From positions 434,001 through 498,000 of the forward strand of contig JAGTJL010000012.1 of NCBI GenBank assembly GCA_020746875.1: a stretch of 64,000 nt of DNA. The letters are read 5' to 3'. Position 1 is the first letter of the stretch. Each line of letters starts with the position of its first letter. The position numbers were made by a program, and so were the translations under genes. The notes beneath the pieces are model-generated. The model had not been told where the DNA came from. It worked only from the letters and a program-made list of their open reading frames with translations, and did not search any database. Shown here one piece after another: positions 46,491-56,920 of the stretch. The DNA comes from Rhexocercosporidium sp. MPI-PUGE-AT-0058. Lineage: Eukaryota > Ascomycota > Leotiomycetes > Helotiales.

Positions 46491-46754
46491 CGAGCCTCGA
46501 GGCACAGATCTGTGCGCTACAGGGCTTTTTACAGCCAAATGAAAAATGAGACTTCTTACGTAAAAGCGCTATTGAAAAATCTAGTTAAAAGAATAATAGA
46601 TATACTTCCTATTAACCAAGAATTTGAATAATAAAGCAAAATATTAAGCATTCGTTCACTTATCGAACGGTAAAATCACCGACTTTGGGTTTTCTAAGCC
46701 TGAAAGTGCCTCGCTAAGCCGCCTGTGGACCACAGACCCATGCCTCCAGGCTCG
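46491..46754. mobile_element. 264-bp element with imperfect terminal inverted repeats and TTA duplication
   Basis: The left end (CGAGCCTCGAGGCACAGAT...) and the reverse complement of the right end (CGAGCCTGGAGGCATGGGT...) match over about 35 bp with several mismatches. TTA flanks both ends (46488-46490 and 46755-46757). A three-base TTA/TAA target duplication is characteristic of PIF/Harbinger-type elements, so this is a probable Harbinger-like MITE. It also sits inside the minisatellite. Confidence 0.82.
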
Positions 46755-46903
46755 TTAAGGGACAATGGATTTAGGGACAATAGATTTAGATTTAGGGGCA
46801 ATGGTTTTAGGGACAATGGATTAAGGGACAATAGGTTAAGGGACAATAGATTGAGGGACAATGGATTGAGGGACAATGTATTTGGGAACACTGGATGAAT
46901 AAA
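46755..46903. repeat. Minisatellite array, right part
   Basis: Further GGGACAATGGATTNA units, more degenerate than the left array. Confidence 0.88.
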
Positions 46904-48125
46904 CATCTCCAGGATAGCCTAGTCCCATGGACAAGCTCGCTGTTGTTTGCACTCGTATACAGGCTGACCTTCACGCCAATTCCAAAGATAAATCGGCTTT
47001 CGACGGCACGCATCTCTGTATCATTGACACGAATCAGTTTCGTAAAGCTAGTTTCCTTCGTGACATAGACCGCATCAACTGAGGCTACAATGCGCATGCT
47101 GCGTGCGAGTTGAGGTCCGTCGTTCATATGCAGGAGGCAGTGGGCCGTGGTGACTGAGGAGATGGTTGTCGTCGACGTTCTGGGAGTTCTATCCACAAGC
47201 ACGCCTGGTCAAAGCTGACTGATGGAGACCATGGTGGAGAAAATAATGTGGGGCGACTCAATCAAAGTTTCACTTGCAGGCTTGGCAAGTGTGAGAATTG
47301 CACCCATTGCTGTTACATTTGTGAGTCACCCACCAATACCGAGCCGGGAGGGAAAGGTACGGAAGGTACCCGACAACGGTGGCGGTTCCCCGAACTTGCG
47401 CCATACCGCGCCACAACGCAATTGGTAGCTTCTCCGCAGCTCCGAACCACTTGGACGCCCAAATACAGATGTTCTAATTATGTCGAAGACAGTCAAAGCT
47501 CAACTCGGCACATAGGGGGGACGTTATATTGATCTTTATTTTTTGGAAACTCATAAGTTGGTGTGGCTTTTAAGATGCTCGAAGTCAAAATCGCCCCTGT
47601 TGTTTCTCGGCCACAAGGTTTCTTGACAAGCAGGGATAAAGATTACATTAGTGGCTTGGCTTTCTGGGGTCCAGTCTCCACTTGATCTACCATGTCCAGG
47701 ACGATCCTGTGCATGGCCCTACACCTCTCCATGATCCAGTCGATGGTACGCACGGCGAATCCGATTCTCGAGCCCACATTGCATTGCGATACTCGCGAAT
47801 CAAAACGTTATTCCCAGGAAAGAAAGAGGATTCTGCCATTCGCTCGATCCTGATTACTTGAAGCAGGTCGTGAAGGCAGTAATGAGCAAGGTAAGGTATG
47901 AATGAGCTCAGATAACTTACACCACAAAGACCTAACGAGTTCATTATTTTGCGAGACAATCGCCCAACCTCCCCTTGACAATCTGTGGCTCTCGAATCAG
48001 CGTGCCATATTCCGTGATTGCCAGATATTTCTGCTTCGTGGCGCAGCCCTCATTGAAGGCCAAGGACGACTCGTCGATACCTGCCGCTCATACATGTTAT
48101 CCCTCTCGGTCGGTGACCTCACCTC
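46904..48125. other. Region without a supported gene
   Basis: Short frames only. Nothing joined into a spliced gene or matched the surrounding repeat families. Confidence 0.35.
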
Positions 48126-49137
48126 TTATTCCAGCCTCCTCCCCGAATTTTTATCCAGATGTACATCTTTCGAAGCCAGCAGGTGAACCAATGTACAGAG
48201 AGGCGTCAAGATCTCAGCGCTGCCCGAACGACTCAAAAAGATATGCTAGCAAGCCTCAGCAACGAGCCGGAGTAAATATTAGGTAAACTCACATCCGACA
48301 ACTCCTCCGGTGTTGCAGTAGCAGTAGCTTCCACAAAATGGACGGCCTCGGCAGACCAGCCGTCTGGTGAAGCCTCTAAGGTCTCTCTTTTTTCATTCAT
48401 CATCTGCAACATGATTGTGCTTAAGGACTTCGAATCTACCGAATTATCCTCTTTGCCATCCGGGCAATTGGTGGGATCTGAATTGTAGTTAGAGCCAGAC
48501 AATCCTTCTTGGGTTAGGTTCTCACCAATTTTGATCTCGCCTTTCGAAGAGATGAAAATGTTATCTATTGACATGCGTTGGTGATTGAGTTCCCTGCAAC
48601 GGATGAAGTTCATTGCAGCCAGGACCTGCGATGTTAACAAAGGCAGGCGGAGGAGGATGATATATGTCTTACCTGACTAATGATATATGCTATTTCTCGT
48701 TCTGTCGGATAGATCGAGCGTAATAGTAAATCTTCTATCGAGAATCCTATATACTCGGTGACTACAAAGGCTTCATCTTCATAGTAATAGCTTTCGTAGA
48801 TATCAATGAAATTCGGATGCTGGACTTGAAGTAAAACGCGCCCCCCCTGATCCTGAGACGCGATACCAAAGATCCCCATCACTCGGATTTCTGTACCGCT
48901 ATTACAAAGGACGAGTGTGAGGCCTGAGCCCAGTTTGAGGAATGGTTCGTAAAAGTCCCAAGGATTACACTTGAATAGCGGGGTCTCCCTCAACCTCGCC
49001 GTCCAGAAATTTTTGCAAGTGACCTTTGGGGGAGGGTGACTTGCAGGGAGTGACGTCGAGGCATAGGGACGTTTTTCGGTCCTTGGGACTGATGCAGTGG
49101 GAGTCTCTGCAGGTGTCATATCGGGTCCTTCCCTCAT
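48126..49137 (-). CDS. Pseudokinase, 289 aa, 4 exons (copy 2 of 3)
   Basis: Exons 49137-48673, 48625-48526, 48477-48293 and 48245-48126 keep phase; exon 2 is again exactly 100 nt. A Pro/Thr/Ser-rich N-terminus is followed by a degenerate N-lobe (GSGLTLVLCNSGTEIRVMG) that lacks a recognisable VAIK lysine, then a hinge (FVVTEYIGFSIEDLL) and the catalytic-loop position LNHQRMSIDNIFIS with GEIKI. The HRD Asp is replaced by Arg, while the Asn is kept. No DFG-like loop follows. It is a more diverged member of the family, with a shorter N-terminal extension. There is no adjacent DUF3723 gene. Two ATGs (49137, 49119) are close together; I take the first. Confidence 0.75.
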
Positions 49138-49397
49138 TATATCCTTGCTGGATTCGGAAGCGGAGGATCTGGAGAGAAGGAGGAAGGGAGCGAGAAAATC
49201 GTAAAAGCATCAAACAGCAAGGATGAGATGTCATGACAAGTTTTCTGCTAAAAAGAATTCGAAGACTATATCCAGAATGGGTTGACCCTGACGCTGAAGA
49301 TGTACGGTTGTGATTCGAGAGCCTGGACGTCAGCTACTTATAGGAAAGGACGTCGAGGGAGGGCAGGGTAGGGAATGGAGTCAGGGAGTTTGAAGAC

Positions 49398-49475
49398 ATG
49401 GGATTTAGGGACAATGGATTGAATGACAAGGGGGTTTAAGGACAATGGTTTAAGGGACAATGGATGAAGGGACCT
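49398..49475. repeat. Short minisatellite remnant
   Basis: A few units related to GGGACAATGGATTTA. The tract lies immediately before dispersed repeat copy D. Confidence 0.75.
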
Positions 49476-49484
49476 AGAACTGAG

Positions 49485-49665
49485 GAAGATTCGTAAACAG
49501 AGGAAAGAGTGGCTTATGTTGGAATTGTGATTTTCGGTGGGGATCCCTGAGACCCTGTAAAATGGCCATTGACATAGCATATGACAAAATAAGCATAAAT
49601 TAAGCGAAAGATTGAGGGTAGAATGTTGAGTTTTTAGTATAGGCTGCTAAAGTGGAGTAATACTG
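49485..49665 (-). repeat. Dispersed repeat, copy D
   Basis: About 180 bp of the family core in reverse orientation (GAGACCCTGTAAAATGGCCA, AATAAGCATAAATTAAGCGA, AAAGTGGAGTA). The 5' flank TAAACAGAGGAAAGAG is shared with copy H at 59.4 kb. Confidence 0.88.
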
Positions 49666-50069
49666 TCACGATCCAAGGGATCACGGGTGTCTTGGCCCTG
49701 AGGCTCGGCAGCCTTGCTGCACAGAGAAGCCTATTAGCAACTCAGGTTCTTATTGGGTGGATAAGCGGAATTTGGGCACATAGACACCAGTTGATGAATT
49801 GATGCAGAGTTATCCCATTAAGACTACAACTAAATGGGTGTTTATAAAAACCGTTAAAGGATAGGCAACGGTAGGCAACGGTAGGCACCAATACCATACT
49901 ATAGGTAGAAATGCACCATGATTGACTCAACAATCATGTGATGAACACATGACCATTAGTCATACGTCACATGCTAACACCCATTCAATCCTTTTCATTG
50001 ATTGTCTGTCAGCTGTTACCCTCCGAAGCAACTGGACTCTGTTTTTTATCCCTGGGATGGCACTATACA

Positions 50070-50480
50070 TGCTCGGAATCTAGATGTAGGGTTGTGTTGA
50101 AATCGTGCTTTTGGACGGGATGCGTCCAGACCCTGGAAACTGGCCGCCGAAGAAAGCATATGTCAAAATAAGCATAAGTTAAGCGACAAGCCAGGGGTAC
50201 ACATTTAGAGTTTGTAAAATAGCCTTTTAAGTGGGTAAAGCGGGGGGCTGACGTGCTTTGGAAAAAGAGTCATCATGGTCAGGCACGCCCATCCGAGCCA
50301 TGTCAAACTTCATCTCGAAGCCTAGTCATTGCTCCTTCATCACCAGGATATTTCTGGCCGTGCGATTCACTGTCGCACTTTTGTGTCGCCAAAATTCCTA
50401 TCGCGCGGGCCTCTCGAATGTTTCGTGAGGCTGATACCTCAGATTATACCCGTGACCACTGTATTTAGGGGGTCCAAACT
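50070..50480. repeat. Dispersed repeat, copy E (composite)
   Basis: Reverse-oriented core from 50085 to 50240 (CATATGTCAAAATAAGCATA, GGGGTACACATTTAGAG) followed at 50385-50460 by the CCTATCGCGCGGGCCTCTCG block, which has the orientation of copy B. The halves therefore belong to opposite orientations of one element. Confidence 0.65.
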
Positions 50481-51315
50481 CCTGCTCATGCCTGGGCTGC
50501 AATGGCTCCACGAGGATGATCACGGGTGGGCCAATAGATCAAACCCCCCCTGTTCTTGACGGTTGCAACTTGGGTAATCCCGCCCCACATCCCCCACCAA
50601 GGGTTAGTGCCACTTACTTTCGTACGCCGCAACTAACGCTAAACTGAATTTAGTTAAACTCACCTAATCCTCCGAACTCTGATACAAACGAGAGTGCTAG
50701 CCTGCGTCTCGCACGAAGCCTTCGTACTATAAGAAAAGGTCTAGGGGTTAAATTGTTCTAAGTTTTGTTTTAATAAAAAAAGCTCAAAATTAGCAATTAA
50801 CTTCTGTTTATTTGTAAGATGCCACTTAGCAGTATCTGGACTAGGCAGCTTTTGGGAGCTAGATGATTGAGACATAAGAGGCGTAAGGAGTGGAGGGGGA
50901 GGAGACGTCATTTTCATAGGAGAGGACGAATCAGGAATAGTAAGATCACGAGAGCAAAGTATGAGATATACTCACGTTCTGCAAAATTTTGGGTAGCTTC
51001 ATTCAGACTAGCGCCAAATTTTTGCCCGGGAAGAAGTGTTCGGTAAGCTTTTTTTAGCTCCTTCTTCTCTTAACAAGTTAAGAGTACGAAGGCACTTTGC
51101 TTGGGATCCCAGTTCAGGATCCGTGATACCATTCGTAATGGTTGGAATAATATAGTTGGCACGATTGCTGGATAACAGTTGGGACTTAATAATTAACGCT
51201 AAATCCTGTTTTCTCATATATCTCGACAAGCAAAGTGCCCCTGTTTTCGACAAAGCAGAGTAGGAAGTGGAGTTAGACGGACTACATGTAATGCTGCTGG
51301 CGAAATTTGTGCGCC
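50481..51315. other. Gene-poor stretch
   Basis: No supported gene. A poly-A-rich segment (TTTTAATAAAAAAAGCTC) lies near 50769. Confidence 0.4.
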
Positions 51316-52090
51316 TTCTAGTCGAGGGGATACGTGAGACCCTGAACAGAGAGAACTGGGCTGATTTTTACAAGCCACGTAATCGAGATGTGGTACTCCA
51401 CTTTAACAGGCCATGCTAAACTTAAAAATTTCTTGAGATGCACCCCTGCTTTGCCGTTAAGTGTTTTGCTTATTTGTGCATATACTTATTTCAGCAACGA
51501 ATCTTCAGGGTCTCAGCCATCCCCGCCGGATATCAAAATTTCCCAACTTTTCCAACTGAACGGTTCAAGAGTTGCCATTCAGGTCATGACCAGACTGCTA
51601 GTATGCAAAGGAACTACTGGGCGCGTCTCTCGTCAAACATCACCTTTCACAATAATTACCATCCCATGCACTGCCAATAATTGAGTCGGTACAGGCCGTA
51701 TCTTGAGCATGACTTGAAATAGTAAATTGGTTCCTTGAAAACATGGTACGATATGTATTTGAAGCCTAGATCAGTAAGAGTGTTAAATCTTGGGTTCACA
51801 TTGGTTGCGTTGAGAACGTTACACGTGACTTCAAACGGAAATTCTTCACTTCAATAACAACTCGAACAATCAAGTTGGAAATTTTGAATTTTTCGCGGGG
51901 ATGGCTGAGACCCTGAAGGTTCGTGCTGGAACCAAGCATATGCCAAAATAAGCATAAGTCAAGCGACAATTTAGGGTAGAATTTTGAGTTTTGGGGATGG
52001 TCTGTTAAGTGGAGCAGCACACCTCCATTACGTGGCTTGTAAGAATCAGCCCAGTTCTCTCTGTTCAGGGTCTCACGTATCCCCTCGACT
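51316..52090. repeat. Foldback element made of two inverted copies (F and G) of the dispersed repeat
   Basis: The left arm (TTCTAGTCGAGGGGATACGT..., ending near 51720) and the right arm (51870-52089) are inverted copies of the same family. The outer 100 bp of each are near-identical in reverse complement (GAACAGAGAGAACTGGGCTG on the plus strand of the left arm). The interior between the arms has no gene. Confidence 0.85.
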
Positions 52091-52495
52091 GAAAGGCTCA
52101 CAAGTTGTAATTGAGTAGAGTGGGAATTTGGCGCCCTGTGGCATGTTCGAAGTGAGGCTGGCTCCAGCATCTGTGAGATTCGTCAAGGTCCCCCAACACG
52201 AGCTTCTTCAGGACTCGAGCTGGTGCATCGTACCTGACGGAATTAATGACATCATCGGACCTTCACAGACGCAGCCTTACCCGTCTGACGCTACTGCCAA
52301 GACAACAGTTCCTGAATTTTACCCTTTATTCCTGCCAACCACCCCCCTATCTACCGCCAGCTTGTACCTCCCAGCTTCCTCCTCCATAAAACATGCACTA
52401 CTCGGTTACTGTTATGCATTTGTTTGTGCAGCCTGTGCATCTAGTCGTGCATCCGGAAATGGTCGACTAAAGGCTGAGTGAGGGTGGAGTGGCTC

Positions 52496-52679
52496 ATCGA
52501 GATGATCTTACGGGGCCAAATTCTACTGCCCTCCATCAGGGAGTCATCGTTCAAATTATTCGAGATGATCCGAGGAGCCACATTCAGCTGCCTCAATCTC
52601 AGGCTGTTCTCGATCACAAGGCCCCTACCATAGAACTCGTCCAGGTGAGATCATTCACAACCCACGCATCTGAATGATA
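52496..52679 (+). pseudogene. Truncated pseudokinase N-lobe fragment
   Basis: The segment VLDHKAPTIELVQVRSFTTHASE, ending at a stop at 52677-52679, matches the N-lobe of the 56921 pseudokinase (AIRKAAPVELVHVRAFVTQ) at most positions. No C-lobe follows, so it is a 3'-truncated fragment. It is oriented opposite to the three complete family members. Confidence 0.55.
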
Positions 52680-52934
52680 AAACGTTCAGCCATTAGACAA
52701 CTGAATCTTACACCATTCTGCCCCATGCTGTCTTGTGGCGGGCTCGCTACCGAGGGCGGATGCTGATGCCGATGCCATATTTAGAAGTGAGATACAATAC
52801 TACCACTTCACGAAGTATGGCTCACTTTGGATTTATAATATTTAAAATTGTACTCTATCTGAATAAATATCGGCGGGCGGAGCCTGAAGCATAACATAAT
52901 TTCTGCTGTCTAGCTACCCTATCTACCTCACTGA

Positions 52935-54719
52935 CTACGAAGGTTCGTAATCAAGTTCGAAGAAGCTCACTCCATCTGTCAGATGGCCTCGCACGATGCT
53001 TCGTAATTCATCTCGGATCTTGTCGTTGCCCGAGACTTTCACTTATTAGCACGCAATAGACATAACGATAAAATATAAAACTCGCCCATGACAAGTAATT
53101 GGCCATCTCTCCCAGTATGCCCACCTGTTTTGAGCTCTCCCTCCACGCGGGCCCTTGTAGCCCAGTCGATATCACCGACTAGCTTCTTCTCAATGTGATC
53201 TCCTGCAACTTCTGCCTGAAGGATCTGCCTCAAAGGGGCCTTGCCCGGATAGATCTTTGCACGTTTCCCGAAGGATATCTCGCCAATATCGCTTGATTCG
53301 TAGTAGATTGAGATGGCTAGAATCTGTTTTCTGCTGTTAGTGAGACGAAGATCATAGCTCTCGTAGTGCGTACCCATCCATCATCCAGTGTATCCTCGTT
53401 TAAAGCACCGTTGAGGAGCGGCTGGGCCGCGATGGTGACGTCTGGCTCTGTCAGATATCCGTCCTAGAGGTGAGGGTCATAGCTTACCAAGGTTCCGAAC
53501 CTGCCAGACGAGATGGATTCGACGAGCACGAACTTCACGGGCATTGTAGCCGTGAATAAGCTGTTTGAGATATGGCAGATGTGCTGCGACGCCAAAGCCA
53601 CTAGTCACTATAAGAATGTTCTCGCTGTCGTCTATGGGAATTCTCTTCCCGTGAGGTCCGCTGAACAGCACCCAGGGGTTCATGGCATGCCCACTCTTAG
53701 CATAGTGCAAGAGTTCTCGGGTCAGTCCTCGTCGAGGCTCGATAAAGAGATCTAGATGGCCATGCGGCTGCTCTGCCCATGAGATCACCACAAATGGGTG
53801 ACTCTCCAAGAAGGACCAGAAACTGACAGAAGGTATCCACATCCAAAGGTTAATAGCCTGCCCGGCCTTGATTTCGAGTGACTTCTGAAGCTGGATGCGA
53901 ACCCTAACCGCGCCGTGTTCGTGGGTAATGTGGTCTCGGGCGCTACCATAACGGAAGAGACCGTTGCGGCGTACGACCACGCAGCCCTGGCCAATGCACA
54001 AGAACAGAAACAGACCTGCCGAGATGTATAGGTAGACACGGGGGAAGGCCTTATCAGAGGGCAGGTGTCGCCAGATAGAGTAAGCAGCGAGCGCGGCCAA
54101 GGCTTGATGGGTGCGAAGGAAGAGTTCGTAGGAAGGTCTGCGGAAGAACGACACAGAGAGTAGAATAATGGATCCTAGTGACGATGCTCCCTATATCGTG
54201 TCAGCGGAGCTGTGTAGCCAGGAGTCTACTTACAATGACTGCGAACTTGTTCCGGGTCAGGTCTAAAGGAAAGGAGGGTTGCGATGCTATCATGACGAGT
54301 AAGTGGAAGATGCTGAGCAGAACCGCCATCAGGCCCGCCGAGCGATGGATCTGATGACATGTGCTGAGGGTCACACCTAGCAGATCTGCGAGGGTGCTGA
54401 GGTGAGGGACTGCAAGTAGTGGGCTAAGGTTAATTATCGCGAGCGTCCCGGCTCGAATTCCTGCTTGTGAGATGGTTGTATTCCAGAATTTAACGCAACA
54501 TATATTCCCTGCGATGTAGATCAGCTGAATCAAAATGCCGGCTCGACTCTACGGGCCCAGAAGTCTGTGTCGATGGACGGTGTAGCGGTAGGTGAGGTGC
54601 TTTGAGAATAGAGGAGAAAGGTACTTAATGAGGCGGATAATCATGGGAAGACTATTGATGAGCAGTAGGAGCAAGAAGCTACCACCCAGGGCAATAGCAT
54701 AGATATGGCTAGTATCCAT
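52935..54719 (-). pseudogene. Ferric reductase-like gene with one premature stop (paralogue of 35349-37084)
   Basis: Exons 54719-54234, 54190-53488, 53447-53374, 53323-53086 and 53041-52935 keep phase to 536 codons and match the intact copy intron for intron. Haem pairs (QIHRSAGLM, LRTHQALA), HPFVVISW, FSGPHGKR, SGFGVAAHLPYL and the C-terminal SGNDKIRDELRSIV are all present. Codon 57 is TAG (54551-54549), exactly where the intact paralogue has Trp57 (GPWTPAG). TGG to TAG is a G-to-A change in a CpA context on the other strand, as repeat-induced point mutation would produce. The last intron would need a GC donor (G|GCGAGT), where the paralogue has GT. The product would stop at 56 residues unless translation reinitiates or sequence error is involved. 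Confidence 0.87.
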
Positions 54720-54794
54720 GATGAGTGAGGCTATAGTGAGGATGACTATCCGCGATGTAGATACATACAGACGGTTGTGGAGGACAAGAAGAAG

Positions 54795-54880
54795 GTATTG
54801 AGGGAAGGGAGGGAGAGAGGAAGGGGGAGAGAGGAAGGGAAGGAGAGAGGAAGGAAGGAAGAAGGAAGGAAAAGATATCT
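54795..54880 (-). repeat. Purine-rich microsatellite tract
   Basis: A run of GAGAGGAAGGGGGAGAG and GGAAGGAAGGAAG motifs, upstream of the broken ferric-reductase gene. It would read as CT-rich in the direction of that gene's transcription. Confidence 0.85.
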
Positions 54881-55396
54881 GAGTCAGTTACAAAAGGTTG
54901 CATAAAAGTTCTCGCAGCAAGATGGAATGTAAAGAACATGAGGGAATTTCTTGTGTTGAGATGGTCTCCCTCAAAAGGTTGCAGGCCAGACGTGGTTGCT
55001 CTGCGGGTCCCAGAAAGACGTCAATGGTCAATCCCATCCAAAATGTGTAGTCGGATCCTAGATTGTAAACGCTTGACAGTACAGAGCCTAAACTGGACAC
55101 TCTCTATTTTACAGTCCTTCGATAGGTACTTTTCCCTAATCAAAGGAAGCCATAATCGACTGCTGCTAAAGCAAGGTGGATTAAACTGCTTATAGAGGGT
55201 CGGTCTTAATCTTAAAAATGTACATACTTATCAAGAGAGAGCCCGAATTGGACGCCGACGATTTATGGTAGAGGAAGTGGCTAGTGCAGGGATTGGAGAA
55301 GTCGAAATTGAAACCGAATTACTTCGATTCGGGACCCATCACATCTCCTGTCATCCTGCCACAGTGACGTTGGGCAGGATGGCGCTTCTGGCGGGG

Positions 55397-55488
55397 TAAA
55401 TTATGGCAGACCGCCTTGGGCAGAACAAGGGAATGATAGTGTGATTTGCTCAATTCATGTTCTGCCCAAGGCGGTCTGCCATAATTTA
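55397..55488. repeat. Perfect 30-bp-arm inverted repeat
   Basis: Arms 55397-55426 and 55459-55488 are perfect reverse complements (TAAATTATGGCAGACCGCCT...), separated by a 32-bp loop. It resembles, but does not match, the larger palindrome at 42853. Confidence 0.92.
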
Positions 55489-56204
55489 GCCCTGGCACCT
55501 CCGTAGTGTTACAAGTCGTACCAGGGTCGAATCGAACCAAGCGAATCGGGTCTGATTGCCCACCTCCACAACGCATGCACAGGCAAAGGGGATGGCTTCG
55601 GCGCTCTTTGAACGTCGACTCTGCATCATCTGCCACGCAAATGAAGGTATTCAGCTATCTGGTCCGCCTGCTGCGAAGCCCCAACGTTATTCAATGTAGC
55701 AAAACTCACCCTGCCGCTTACAACGAAGTCCTTGCAGCCGTTCACGAAATTCCACTGCCGAAGCGCTTACCAAGTCCCCCACCTCGAGGAGAGCCTGCCA
55801 ATGACGGCCAAGCTGCTCAGCGCATGAAGAACCTCATCGGCTCTCACGATCATGACTCCGTACCGATTAGGCAAGATCTCAGCCATAAGTTCGACCTTTA
55901 GATCATGCGTATGCCGAGCCCGCACATGGCCAGCTTCGAGCCGACCAGCGACACTTCTCAGCGTTCGGCTTCCATCTGTTCACAAGAATGATTCTGAACC
56001 GACCACTTCCTCTTCGTTCCCGCACTGGCTGGAAACTCGACAACATACATCTTCTAGACAAGCAGGACTTTGAGGATTTTAGCGTTCAAAACGCGCACAT
56101 ATCGAGGTCCCAGGCAGGATCAAGGCTGCTACAACAATACAAAGGGTTTGGCGCGGCCAGGAGCCACGTAAGAGCTCCAAAGCTTGTTGCAACAACGTTA
56201 CCCT

Positions 56205-56430
56205 GATATAAGCGGTAGCGAAGGACTTCCTGCGAAGAAGGAAGATCGTGGACACCCGCGTTAGAGAGGCTGCAGTATTGATTCAGAGAACGTGGCGCTG
56301 GGGAAAACACATGAAGAGCTGAAGACGGTATAGGCGCAAGGTAATCACTGTCCAGGTGCTGTGGCGAGGCAAGTGTGCTCGCCGCAGATGCGAGGAAATC
56401 CGCAAGCGGAAGCTTCGTCCGACGTGGTGG
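56205..56430 (+). pseudogene. Relic encoding IQ-type calmodulin-binding motifs
   Basis: One plus-strand frame reads a basic helix with two IQ-like motifs, AAVLIQRTWRWGKHMKS and VITVQVLWRGKCARRR, interrupted between them by a TGA at 56326-56328. Frames upstream and downstream are not continuous. IQ motifs bind calmodulin-like light chains in myosins and other proteins. No motor domain is visible, so I call it only an IQ relic. Confidence 0.45.
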
Positions 56431-56920
56431 CTTAAGGGAACTATGAGAACGGTTGGTTTGCAGAGTAGCCTGCGCACTGGCGAACATAGCTGATCAGGCC
56501 CAAGTGAAGCAGCATTCTTTGATTTTGATAGCTTCATCGACTGCTCTCCTCGAACTGTACCCTGAGTCGCGTCTACACCAGCACAATCTATTTCTAATTA
56601 AAGCTTGTCAGCACTTCTTGTGGACATGCCGGAGCCTCAACGCGGCTACAGTTCCTTGGTGTAATCGCCCTTGGATCTACTCTGAGTGCTGAGCCCAGGG
56701 TAATTTCCAGCTCTTGTTGATGCTTGCAAAGACGAAGCCACGGACTCCTCGTGGCAATGGCACTGCATGTATCTGTCTCGTAAACGACATAAAGCATATC
56801 ATTTTGTATCAAGTCTTGGGTAGAGCAGGAGTATAGGGTTCAAACATTTTTAGATCTAAATAGAAGCTCAATGCAACAAACTTATCCACTCAAACTCCGT
56901 TTCTATTACCAAGCCCCGGG

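Noticed and set aside
45530..46906. Several open frames that repeat SLNPL or DNGFRGNGF
   Set aside because: Artefacts of the 15-bp minisatellite, whose unit length keeps frames open.
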